DNA of 10,878 bases. It comes from Oscillospiraceae bacterium (lineage in GTDB: Bacteria; Bacillota; Clostridia; Oscillospirales; Oscillospiraceae). Below, piece after piece: positions 1-6,422 of the stretch; position 1 is the first letter of the stretch; every line of letters starts with the position of its first letter. The notes beneath the pieces are model-generated. The model was not told where the DNA came from. It saw only the letters and a list, made by a program, of their open reading frames with translations, and ran no database searches. Where the stretch lies: positions 1-10,878 of the forward strand of contig JAGBGB010000219.1 in NCBI GenBank assembly GCA_017936205.1, read 5' to 3'. A program made the translations under genes and the position numbers.

Positions 1-76
1 GTCATGAACCGGACGCGCAATGCGCGCCCCTACGAATGGTGCGGAAAATCGGAATTTGGTGATGGGATGTGGCAGA
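1..76. repeat. Intergenic DNA with a GC-rich palindrome, possible edge of an interspersed repeat
   Basis: This stretch has no credible gene; the short open frames on both strands lack a ribosome binding site and recognisable content. It contains an odd-length palindrome at 14-26 (CGCGCA, A, TGCGCG), flanked on the right by CCCCTACG. GC-rich inverted repeats next to such a CCCCTACG/CGTAGGGG edge resemble short interspersed palindromes that I associate with Oscillospiraceae intergenic DNA. That resemblance is from memory and was not checked. The element may be cut by the window start, so its true left end is unknown. Confidence 0.35.
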
Positions 77-118
77 GGCTGTCTCACTTTGCTTGTGTGA
101 GACAGCCCCGGTGTTTTT
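77..118 (+). terminator. Putative intrinsic terminator for a + strand gene left of the window
   Basis: A perfect 11-bp stem (GGCTGTCTCAC at 77-87 with GTGAGACAGCC at 97-107) encloses a 9-nt loop. On the + strand it is followed after a short CCGGTG spacer by five T at 114-118. On the minus strand the bases after the stem are not T-rich, so it suits a rightward transcript entering from outside the window better than the leftward membrane-protein gene that ends 22 nt away. The spacer between stem and T run makes it a less than ideal terminator; it may also act as a barrier between convergent transcripts. Confidence 0.55.
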
Positions 119-128
119 ACATATGGGA

Positions 129-986
129 TCATTCTTCGGGAAGTTTGGTGGCTTCTTCTGTGGCAGCACCCTCTGCTGCGGGGCTCTGGGGGAGTTCTTC
201 TTCGATATCTTCGTTTGCATAGAGGAGCTGCAGACCGTGGGTCAGCATGAGCAGGAGCAAGCCTGCGTTAATGAACAGCTCGGAGGTGTTCCCCAGCAGA
301 TCCGCAATGGAGATGGAGCAGAAGAATACCGCACACAGGCACCAGAAGGTGGCGATGCGCCGCTTGCCCTTGTCGAAGCCGAAGCCGGAGATCTGGAAGC
401 AGCCAAGCATACAGCAGATGGCAGCTAAGAGCTCGTAGGCATAGTCGTGGATGGAGGGGTCGGTGTTCCATTCCTGGAAGCAGACGATCAGCCGAACTAC
501 CAGATAAACGCTGGTCAGCATATACAGCAGGGGAGAGGGCTTCTTCCCGTCCTTCACCAGGAGGGCGAAGGCGAGAATGCAGATGCCGGAAGCAATGCCC
601 AAATAGGGCAGAACACCTACCAGTGCCACAGAAACCATGGTGTACACAGAGGCAGGCTCACGACCGGAAAGGAGCTGCATCACATTGCCACAGATGAGGG
701 CGGCAGCAGCGGCAGCCTGAAGGATTATGGGCAGGGGATGGGAGGAGAAGCAGGCTCTGTGAGTCCGGAGCTTCTTCAGGCAGTAGGTTGTAATGCCAAA
801 GCCCAACAGGAAGGTGACCGTCAAGATCAGAAGGGTTCTGTGCATAAAGGCACCCTCTACCAGACTGCCGTCGTACAGCAGCTCATGCTCCAACTGATAA
901 TAGCGGCAGAAGATGCTGCCGAATACATAGATAAGGAGAACGAAGGGGATCTTTTTCAGGAAGGCTGTTTTAATTTCGGTTCGCAT
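129..986 (-). CDS. Polytopic membrane protein of unknown function (285 aa, about 8 TM segments)
   Basis: I do not recognise the family. The start ATG (984-986) is preceded by a strong ribosome binding site, AAGGAGGT at 991-998 on the minus strand, with a short spacer of four C. The product is mostly hydrophobic, with about eight likely membrane segments near residues 13-29, 51-70, 86-107, 117-145, 152-173, 182-203, 212-234 and 238-257. Short basic or charged loops separate them (KKLRTHR near 71-77, KDGKK near 144-148, FDKGKRR near 204-210). It ends in an acidic, Ala/Pro/Glu-rich soluble tail from about residue 260. Several membrane segments are rich in Cys, including an ICCMLGC cluster near 190-196. 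There is no signal peptide apart from the first segment, no ATPase motif and no catalytic motif that I can see. It is divergent from rimP and has its own promoter, so it need not be functionally linked to the operon. A sensor, transporter or envelope role would all be guesses. Confidence 0.8.
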   Translation of the reverse strand: MRTEIKTAFLKKIPFVLLIYVFGSIFCRYYQLEHELLYDGSLVEGAFMHRTLLILTVTFLLGFGITTYCLKKLRTHRACFSSHPLPIILQAAAAAALICGNVMQLLSGREPASVYTMVSVALVGVLPYLGIASGICILAFALLVKDGKKPSPLLYMLTSVYLVVRLIVCFQEWNTDPSIHDYAYELLAAICCMLGCFQISGFGFDKGKRRIATFWCLCAVFFCSISIADLLGNTSELFINAGLLLLMLTHGLQLLYANEDIEEELPQSPAAEGAATEEATKLPEE

Positions 987-1027
987 GGGGACCTCCTTAT
1001 TACCGTGTGGATCAATTTTGTGTCACC

Positions 1028-1056
1028 ATTATATCACACTCCATGGAAAAAAGACA
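1028..1056 (-). promoter_or_regulatory. Extended -10 promoter of the leftward membrane-protein gene
   Basis: Read on the minus strand, a TGATATAAT (1028-1036) gives a consensus -10 box TATAAT with the extended TGn. The -35 position 17 bp upstream (1051-1056) reads TGTCTT, a poor match, as expected when an extended -10 carries the promoter. Transcription would start near 1021, leaving a leader of about 35 nt that includes the AAGGAGGT site. The box faces away from the rimP promoter. Confidence 0.6.
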
Positions 1057-1115
1057 GAGGAAATCGTAAAAATTAAAAAAGAAATACGAAAACCCGAAAA
1101 AGCTTCAAAAAATGC

Positions 1116-1144
1116 TTGCAATTCGGGAAAAACAGTGATATAAT
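1116..1144 (+). promoter_or_regulatory. Sigma-A type promoter of the rimP-nusA-infB operon
   Basis: TTGCAA at 1116-1121 is a good -35 box and TATAAT at 1139-1144 a perfect -10 box. The spacer is exactly 17 bp, and a TGn (1136-1138) makes it an extended -10 promoter. Upstream lie A-runs at 1068-1072, 1075-1080, 1089-1092, 1097-1101 and 1107-1112, roughly one helical turn apart in places, which could act as an UP element or bend the DNA. Transcription is expected to start near 1151. This is the strongest promoter in the window, as expected for an operon of highly used translation factors. Confidence 0.82.
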
Positions 1145-1170
1145 CAAGGTAATCTATAGTATCAACTACT

Positions 1171-1198
1171 AAAGAGAGGAGCTCGCTCCTCTCTTTTG
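1171..1198 (+). terminator. Leader hairpin, possible attenuator of the nusA operon
   Basis: A perfect 12-bp inverted repeat (AAAGAGAGGAGC at 1171-1182 and GCTCCTCTCTTT at 1185-1196) with only TC between the arms (in practice an 11-bp stem with a 4-nt loop) is followed by TTTTGTGTTG. It lies about 20 nt after the predicted transcript start and about 24 nt before the rimP start codon, so it is inside the leader and not at the end of a gene. The T run is short, which would make it a weak terminator on its own. NusA is known to stimulate termination at weak hairpins, and NusA-dependent autoregulation of this operon through a leader terminator has been described in Bacillus subtilis. The same role here is an inference from position and shape. 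Confidence 0.6.
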
Positions 1199-1219
1199 TG
1201 TTGAAGAAAGGGTGCTGTT

Positions 1220-1672
1220 ATGAAGATCAGTGAACAGGTATGGCAGTTTTCCGAACCCATCGTGCAGGCATGCGGCTGTTCTCTCTGGGATGTAGAGTAT
1301 GTCCGTGAGGGTGGTGAGTGGTTCCTGCGGCTCTACATCGACAAGGAGGGCGGCGTGGATATCGATGATTGCGAGGCGGTTTCTCGTGCGGTGGATCCTG
1401 TGCTGGATGAGAAGGATCCGATTCCCGAGAGCTATCGTTTTGAGGTCTGCTCCGCAGGCTTGGAGCGAGTGCTGAAGCGGCCTTCTGATTTTGAACGCTA
1501 TATGGGTGCGGCGGTACTGGTCAAGCTCTACCGACCTAAGGACGGAGCCAAGGAGTTCCCCGGTGTTCTGGCAGGCTATGACAACGGCGATGTGACCCTG
1601 ACATACGGCAATCGGCAGCTCCGCTTCGAGAAGGCGGAAATCGCACTGGTTCGTCTGCGTGTGGAATTTTGA
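1220..1672 (+). CDS. rimP: Ribosome maturation factor RimP
   Basis: RimP binds the 30S subunit during assembly and helps S12 and other proteins join. The 150-aa product has the usual family length. The N-terminal half has the alpha/beta domain signatures LWDVEYVREGGEWFLRLYID (residues 22-41) and the acidic stretch GGVDIDDCEAVSR (44-56). It is followed by FEVCSAGLERVLKRPSDFER (74-93), the most conserved part of the family, and a C-terminal Sm-like beta-barrel domain from about residue 95. The start is set by a GAAAGGG site at 1206-1212. It is the first gene of the operon, with nusA starting 34 nt after its stop, the standard bacterial arrangement. Nothing looks broken. Confidence 0.97.
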   Translation: MKISEQVWQFSEPIVQACGCSLWDVEYVREGGEWFLRLYIDKEGGVDIDDCEAVSRAVDPVLDEKDPIPESYRFEVCSAGLERVLKRPSDFERYMGAAVLVKLYRPKDGAKEFPGVLAGYDNGDVTLTYGNRQLRFEKAEIALVRLRVEF

Positions 1673-1706
1673 CCCCATCATTTCTAAGAATTGAGGAGAA
1701 TATACA

Positions 1707-2840
1707 ATGAAGAAGAACGAGAAGAAAGAAGATTTCCTGGGTGCTCTGCAAGCCTTTGTGAAGGAACGGGACATTCCCATGGAGGATATCCTCAAGAGTC
1801 TGGAGAAGGCTCTGTCCCTTGCATACAAGAAGGAGTATAATGTAGATGCAGCTGAGATTTGCGTAGACATTGAGAAGTCCCCCGCACGCATCTACCTGCG
1901 CAAGAAGGTCGTCGAGACCGTTAAGACTCCCACTACCGAGATCTCCTTGGAGAAGGCCCGTCAGATCGACAAGAGAGTCGGCTTGGGAGACTTCGTGAAG
2001 GTAGAAATGGTGGATACCCAGAACTTTGGCAGAGTGGCTGCTCAGAATGCCCGTCAGGTCATTATTCAGGAGCTCCGTGCAGCCGAGGGTGACAAGCTCT
2101 ATCGGAAGTTCGCTTCCAAGGAGCATGAGGTGGTCTGGACTGTCCTGACCCACAAGAATCCGGAAAGCGGCGATATGACCCTCCGTTTGGGCGGTGAGGG
2201 TCCCGATGGCACCAACGTCTGGCTGTCTAAGGCAGATCAGCTCCCCGGCGATTATGAGGAATTCGAGATCGGTGATCAGGTCATGGTCTGCGTGAAGGAA
2301 GTCCGTCGTGGCAGCCGTCGTTCTCAGGTCTGTGTTTCCAGAACCCATCCCAATATGGTGCAGCACCTGTTCAGCATTGAGGTTCCCGAGATCCAGGATG
2401 GTCTGGTAGAGATCCGTGCCATTGCCCGTGAGGCAGGGGACCGCACCAAGCTGGCAGTTTATGCCACAGAAGAGAACATTGATCCCGTTGGTGCCTGCGT
2501 TGGTGCCCGCAGCTCTCGTGTAGCTGCGGTTGTCAATGCTCTGCGTGGAGAGAAGATGGATATCGTAGCATGGTCCGAGGACATTTGCACCTTCGTAGCC
2601 TCTGCTTTGGCTCCTGCAGATGTGATCTCTGTGACCCAGACCCCCGGCACCAAGGAATGCCGTGTCATCGTTCCTGATGATCAGCTTTCTCTTGCCATTG
2701 GTAAGGCAGGTCAGAATGCCCGCTTGGCTGCAAACCTGACTAAGTGCAAGATCGACATCAAGCCCGAGTCTCAGGCCAATGCTGCAGAGGAAGCACCCAA
2801 GGAAGAGACCATCGAGGCACAGATCCCTGAAGAGGAATAA
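1707..2840 (+). CDS. nusA: Transcription termination/antitermination factor NusA
   Basis: NusA binds RNA polymerase near the RNA exit channel and promotes pausing and intrinsic termination. The 377-aa length matches the short Firmicutes form (Bacillus subtilis has 371) without C-terminal acidic repeats. An N-terminal polymerase-binding domain covers about residues 1-130 and contains VGLGDFVKVE and FGRVAAQNARQVIIQ. An S1 domain (about 135-200) is followed by the conserved linker VSRTHPNMVQHLFSIEVPEI (210-229), KH1 (about 235-290) and KH2 (about 300-353) with an intact GKAG loop (332-335). The tail from 354 is acidic. In KH1 the GxxG loop reads GARS (266-269), with Ser in place of the last Gly, which is unusual. 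The ribosome binding site is GAGGAG at 1693-1698, eight bases before the start codon. It is probably subject to self-control through the leader hairpin at 1171-1198. Confidence 0.97.
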   Translation: MKKNEKKEDFLGALQAFVKERDIPMEDILKSLEKALSLAYKKEYNVDAAEICVDIEKSPARIYLRKKVVETVKTPTTEISLEKARQIDKRVGLGDFVKVEMVDTQNFGRVAAQNARQVIIQELRAAEGDKLYRKFASKEHEVVWTVLTHKNPESGDMTLRLGGEGPDGTNVWLSKADQLPGDYEEFEIGDQVMVCVKEVRRGSRRSQVCVSRTHPNMVQHLFSIEVPEIQDGLVEIRAIAREAGDRTKLAVYATEENIDPVGACVGARSSRVAAVVNALRGEKMDIVAWSEDICTFVASALAPADVISVTQTPGTKECRVIVPDDQLSLAIGKAGQNARLAANLTKCKIDIKPESQANAAEEAPKEETIEAQIPEEE

Positions 2841-2876
2841 GAACAAAGGATCATTGGTAGAAGGGAGGAATGCGTC

Positions 2877-3152
2877 ATGCAGAAGAAAATACCCCTGCGG
2901 CAATGCTTGGGCTGCCGAGAAATGCGCCCTAAGCGGGAATTGATCCGCATTGTCCGCAGCCCTGAGGGGACGGTTTCTCTGGATTGTAAGGGGAAGGCAC
3001 CGGGTCGCGGCGCATACCTGTGTCCCAATGCCCAGTGTTTAAAGCGGGCGATCAAGGCAAAGGCCATTTCCCGAGCCTTTGATCTGGAAATCCCCCAAGA
3101 AATATACGACAGCTTACAATTACAGATGGAGGAGCATACGAATGGAGCATAA
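2877..3152 (+). CDS. rnpM: YlxR/RnpM family RNA-binding protein (DUF448)
   Basis: This small protein of the nusA operon is known as YlxR. In Bacillus subtilis it binds RNA and modulates RNase P, hence the newer name RnpM. The 91-aa product shows the family signature: a basic N-terminus with R-x-C-x-x-C (RQCLGC, residues 8-13), KRELIRIVR (19-27) and GRGAYLC (43-49), followed by C54 and a basic helix with KAISRAF (62-68). The four Cys (10, 13, 49, 54) could hold a metal, though many family members lack them. The start follows GGGAGG at 2863-2868 with an 8-nt spacer. It overlaps the start of the next gene by 11 nt, so the two are likely translated together. Confidence 0.93.
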   Translation: MQKKIPLRQCLGCREMRPKRELIRIVRSPEGTVSLDCKGKAPGRGAYLCPNAQCLKRAIKAKAISRAFDLEIPQEIYDSLQLQMEEHTNGA

Positions 3153-3561
3153 TCGAAGCATAGGTTTGCTGTCCATCTCTCGGAAGGGCGGCAACATCGT
3201 ATACGGTGAAGAAACCGTAGGAGCACAGACCAGAGCCGGTCGAGCCAGACTGGTGATCCTTGCCTCCGATGCAGGCAGCCACACACTGCGCAGGGCCAAG
3301 AGCTTTGTAGCGGGCACGGCACAGCCCATCGTTACCGTACCTTTCGGCAAGGACGAGTTGGGAGATGCCTTGGGCACCACGAGCTGCGCCATTGCAGCAA
3401 TTACGGATGTGCGTTTGGCACAGGCGTTTGTAAAGACCCTGGGTCAACCGGAGAAATATGAGAAGCTGTTAGAGGACTTAGATGTGCGAGTTAAGCGAGT
3501 GGAACAGCGCAGAGCGGAAGAGAAGGCACATCGATTCAATGTCCGTCATGGGAAAAAGTAA
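3142..3561 (+). CDS. ylxQ: L7Ae/L30e-family RNA-binding protein YlxQ
   Basis: This is the second small RNA-binding protein of the operon, a ribosomal L7Ae-like protein; members of this superfamily bind kink-turn RNA. The 139-aa product has IGLLSISRKGGNIVYGEE (residues 7-24), matching the LGLARRAGK...GEE pattern of the family, then RARLVILASDAG, KDELGDALG and IAAITDVRLAQAF. From about residue 105 a charged helical tail with KRVEQRRAEEKAH extends beyond the L7Ae fold and may add RNA contacts. I chose the ATG at 3142 over an in-frame ATG at 3079 because GGAGGAG (3128-3134) sits seven bases before 3142 and because the 21 residues added by the upstream start are unlike the family. It overlaps the end of ylxR by 11 nt and lies 15 nt before infB. 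Confidence 0.9.
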   Translation: MEHNRSIGLLSISRKGGNIVYGEETVGAQTRAGRARLVILASDAGSHTLRRAKSFVAGTAQPIVTVPFGKDELGDALGTTSCAIAAITDVRLAQAFVKTLGQPEKYEKLLEDLDVRVKRVEQRRAEEKAHRFNVRHGKK

Positions 3562-3576
3562 TACGGAGGTGGCTTT

Positions 3577-5928
3577 ATGAGTTTGATCAAGTTAAGAGTT
3601 AAGGAAGTCGCTGCTGATTTTGGAATGCAGCCCAAGGAGATCGCAGAGATCGTGGGGAAGTATTTTGATAAGCCCAGAAGCAATGCACAGGTTCTGTCTG
3701 ATGAGCAGCTCAATGCACTGTTTGACCACATTACCCAGCAGCATCAGGTAGAATCCCTGCAGGAGGCTCTGGCAGCTTCTGCTCCTGCTAAGGCAGCAGA
3801 GAAGCCTGTGGAGAAGTCTGCAGAAAAGACCGGGGAAAAGTCCGCTCCTAAGAAGGATGAGAAGCATGCTGATAAGCCCGGCGAAAAGCCTACGAAGGAA
3901 GGCAAGCCTGCAGAGGCTCCCGCCAAGCCCAAGGAGGAGCAGCGCAAGCGGGAACGCCGTGTGGTAGACACCAAGGCTGTAACCGTCAATGCAGATCGCT
4001 TTGATGACCGTGTGGACGATATGGTATCCGAACGGATGCAGAATTTCTCCGGCGGCAAGCAGAAAATCGGCAACAAGAACAAGAAAAAGCAGGACAAGAA
4101 GGCAGGCCCCGGCAACAAGCGTCGCAACGAGGAGCAGGAGAAGCTCCGCCGCCTGCAGCTTGAGATCATTAAGAAGACACCTCTTACCGTTAAGATCCCT
4201 GATGAGATCACTGTTGGCGAGCTGGCTTCCCGTATGAAGAAGACCGCCGCTGAGCTGATCAAGGTTCTGATCAAGAACGGTGTTATGGCAAGCGTAAACC
4301 AGAACATCGACTTCGATACCGCAGAGTTCGTAGCAACAGAGTTAGGCTGCAAGGTAGAACGAGAGATCGTTGTGACCATTGAGGAACGACTCATTGACGA
4401 CCATGTGGATACAGAGGAGGAGCTGGTCGGCAGAAGTCCTGTCGTTGTTGTTATGGGACATGTTGACCATGGTAAGACCAGTCTGCTGGATGCCGTGCGG
4501 AAGACCAATGTTGCCTCCGGTGAGGCAGGCGGCATTACTCAGCATATCGGTGCATATACCGTGCAGATCAACGGCAGCCCCATTACCTTCTTGGATACTC
4601 CGGGACACGCTGCTTTTACCTCCATGCGTGCTCGTGGCGCTATGTGTACGGATATTGCCATTCTGGTGGTTGCAGCGGATGACGGCATTATGCCCCAGAC
4701 CGTTGAGGCGATCAACCATGCTAAGGCTGCAAATATTCCCATCATTGTTGCTGTGAACAAGATGGATAAGCATGGAACCTCTCCCGATAAGATCATGCAG
4801 CAGCTGACCGAGTATGAGCTGATCCCCGAGGAGTGGGGTGGCGATACCATCATCTGCCCCATTTCCGCCAAGACCGGAATGGGCATCGACAACCTGCTGG
4901 AGATGGTCATCCTGACTGCAGAAATGCAGGAGCTGAAGGCCAATCCCAACCGTGCTGCCAAGGGTACGGTCATTGAGTCCCGTCTGGATAAGACCCGTGG
5001 CCCCATTGCCACTCTGCTGGTGCAGAACGGCACCCTGCATAAGGGCGATGTGATCATTGCCGGTACGGCTGTAGGCCATGTCCGTGTGATGACCGACGAT
5101 AAGGGCAGAACCATTACAGAAGCCGGCCCCTCTATTCCTGTTGAGATCACCGGTCTTGCAGAGACTCCCGCCCCCGGCGATGAGTTCAATGCAGTTGCAG
5201 ATGAGCGTATGGCTCGTCAGCTGGTAGAGCAGCGTAAGCAGGCAGAGAAGGATGCTGCTGCAAAGCTCCAGAGCAAGGTCACTCTGGATAACCTCTTTGC
5301 AAAGATGCAGGAGGGCGAAATGAAGGAGCTGAACCTGATCGTTAAGGCCGATGTTCAGGGCTCTGCCGAGGCTGTGAAGGCAAGCTTGGAGAAGCTGGCT
5401 AACGAAGAGGTTCGTGTCCGTGTGATCCATGCCGCAGTCGGTGCCATTAACGAATCCGACATCCTGCTGGCTTCTACCTCCAATGCCATCATCATCGGCT
5501 TCAATGTTCGTCCCGATCCTGCTGCAACGGTTTCTGCACAGCGCGCCAGTGTAGATATGCGGATGTACCGAGTGATCTACGATGCCATCGAGGAGATCGA
5601 GGCTGCTATGAAGGGCATGCTGGCACCCAAGTACCGTGAAGCCATCATCGGCCATGCCGAGGTTCGCCAGACCTATAAGGTTTCTGCCATCGGTACCATT
5701 GCAGGCTGCTATGTGAAGGACGGCAAGATCACCCGTGATGCACAGGTTCGTGTGCTCCGTGACAATATCGTGATCTATGAAGGCAAGCTGGGCTCCCTGC
5801 AGCGCTTCAAGGACTCCGTGAAGGAGGTTGCAGCCAACTACGAGTGCGGCATGTCCATCGAGAAGTTCAACGATATTAAAGAAGGCGACATTTTCGAATG
5901 CTTCGTTATGGAGGAAATTCCTCGCTAA
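3577..5928 (+). CDS. infB: Translation initiation factor IF-2
   Basis: IF2 is the GTPase that brings fMet-tRNA to the 30S subunit and joins the 50S subunit. The 783-aa product is complete. An IF2_N-like domain (about 1-55, [20 protein letters not shown]) is followed by a low-complexity linker rich in Lys, Glu, Pro and Ala (about 65-198). A second IF2_N domain follows (about 201-255, [20 protein letters not shown]). The G domain has G1 GHVDHGKT (294-301), a [10 protein letters not shown] switch I region, G3 DTPGH (340-344), G4 NKMD (394-397) and G5 SAK (430-432), all intact. A beta-barrel domain II, domain III and the C-terminal fMet-tRNA-binding domain fill the rest. The start codon follows GGAGGTG at 3565-3571. 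It is the last gene before a 119-nt gap that holds a new promoter and hairpin. Confidence 0.98.
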   Translation: MSLIKLRVKEVAADFGMQPKEIAEIVGKYFDKPRSNAQVLSDEQLNALFDHITQQHQVESLQEALAASAPAKAAEKPVEKSAEKTGEKSAPKKDEKHADKPGEKPTKEGKPAEAPAKPKEEQRKRERRVVDTKAVTVNADRFDDRVDDMVSERMQNFSGGKQKIGNKNKKKQDKKAGPGNKRRNEEQEKLRRLQLEIIKKTPLTVKIPDEITVGELASRMKKTAAELIKVLIKNGVMASVNQNIDFDTAEFVATELGCKVEREIVVTIEERLIDDHVDTEEELVGRSPVVVVMGHVDHGKTSLLDAVRKTNVASGEAGGITQHIGAYTVQINGSPITFLDTPGHAAFTSMRARGAMCTDIAILVVAADDGIMPQTVEAINHAKAANIPIIVAVNKMDKHGTSPDKIMQQLTEYELIPEEWGGDTIICPISAKTGMGIDNLLEMVILTAEMQELKANPNRAAKGTVIESRLDKTRGPIATLLVQNGTLHKGDVIIAGTAVGHVRVMTDDKGRTITEAGPSIPVEITGLAETPAPGDEFNAVADERMARQLVEQRKQAEKDAAAKLQSKVTLDNLFAKMQEGEMKELNLIVKADVQGSAEAVKASLEKLANEEVRVRVIHAAVGAINESDILLASTSNAIIIGFNVRPDPAATVSAQRASVDMRMYRVIYDAIEEIEAAMKGMLAPKYREAIIGHAEVRQTYKVSAIGTIAGCYVKDGKITRDAQVRVLRDNIVIYEGKLGSLQRFKDSVKEVAANYECGMSIEKFNDIKEGDIFECFVMEEIPR

Positions 5929-5961
5929 GCATTTTGTGGGCGGTAAGGCAGATTTTGTGCC

Positions 5962-5990
5962 TTGCTGCATAGAGAAGAATTTGATATACT
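5962..5990 (+). promoter_or_regulatory. Internal promoter upstream of rbfA
   Basis: TTGCTG at 5962-5967 and TATACT at 5985-5990 are separated by exactly 17 bp, and a TGn (5982-5984) extends the -10 box. Transcription is expected near 5997, at the first bases of the hairpin at 5995-6026. A short 6-bp stem (AAGGCA 5945-5950, TGCCTT 5958-5963) overlaps the -35 region. The promoter would let rbfA-nrnA-truB-ribF be expressed apart from the nusA section. Confidence 0.62.
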
Positions 5991-5994
5991 AAAC

Positions 5995-6028
5995 AATGCG
6001 GGAGGGGACATATCCTCTCCCGCATTTT
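5995..6028 (+). terminator. Strong hairpin between infB and rbfA
   Basis: A 14-bp stem (AATGCGGGAGGGGA at 5995-6008 with TCCTCTCCCGCATT at 6013-6026, one G-U pair) encloses a 4-nt loop and is followed by TTCC. For transcripts reading through from infB it may act as a partial terminator, though the T run is very short. For transcripts from the promoter at 5962-5990 the stem would be almost exactly at the 5' end of the mRNA, where hairpins often protect against 5' end-dependent decay. Which role dominates cannot be told from sequence. Confidence 0.6.
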
Positions 6029-6047
6029 CCGAAGAAGGAGGTTCATT

Positions 6048-6422
6048 ATGGCATCCAATCGAATTGGTCGGATCAACGAGGAGATCCAGCGTGAGCTGTC
6101 AGAGCTGCTCCGTGAGCTGAAGGATCCCCGTGTTCACAAGACTATGCTTTCCATCACCCGTGTAGAGACGACTCCGGATCTGCGCTGGGCAAAGGTTTAT
6201 GTTTCTGTTTTTGATAAGGAGTGTACCAAGGAAGCTCTGGCAGGACTGAAGTCCTCCTCCGGCTATCTCCGTCGAGCTCTGGGCAGTGCTCTGCAGCTGC
6301 GCTATACTCCTGAGCTCCAGTGGCAGGCAGATGACTCCATTACCTACGGCGCACGGATCTTAGACATCCTTTCCAAGCTGGATATTCCGGAGGACGATGA
6401 TGAAGCAGCTGACACTGAATGA
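6048..6422 (+). CDS. rbfA: 30S ribosome-binding factor RbfA
   Basis: RbfA is a KH-like protein that binds the 30S subunit near helix 1 of 16S rRNA and assists late maturation. The 124-aa product has the family signatures: NRIGRINEEIQRELSELL (residues 4-21), LKDPRVHKTMLSITRVETTP (24-43), AKVYVSVF, a helix with the SSSGYLRRALG kink (about 69-79) and LRYTPELQW. The C-terminal tail is acidic. A near-perfect AAGGAGGT site (6035-6042) precedes the ATG. Its end overlaps the start of nrnA by about 23 nt, so the two are probably coupled in translation. B. subtilis carries ylxP between infB and rbfA; there is no such gene here. Confidence 0.96.
   Translation: MASNRIGRINEEIQRELSELLRELKDPRVHKTMLSITRVETTPDLRWAKVYVSVFDKECTKEALAGLKSSSGYLRRALGSALQLRYTPELQWQADDSITYGARILDILSKLDIPEDDDEAADTE

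Noticed and set aside
77-107. The left hairpin as the terminator of the leftward membrane-protein gene
   Set aside because: On the minus strand the stem is followed by TCTGCCAC, with no T run; the T run is on the + strand side.
3079-3141. Upstream in-frame ATG as the start of ylxQ
   Set aside because: The added 21 residues are translated from within ylxR, do not resemble the L7Ae family, and no ribosome binding site precedes 3079, whereas GGAGGAG precedes 3142.
3770-4170. Lys/Glu/Pro-rich stretch in infB as a DNA repeat or foreign insertion
   Set aside because: A low-complexity charged linker is normal between the N-terminal parts of IF2 and the reading frame is uninterrupted.
4342-5970. 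Long open frame of 542 codons on the minus strand across infB
   Set aside because: It lies antisense to a certain infB, has no family features, and is the usual shadow of codon bias. The same applies to the antisense frames at 1536-2903, 3744-4535, 4539-5189 and 9584-10714.
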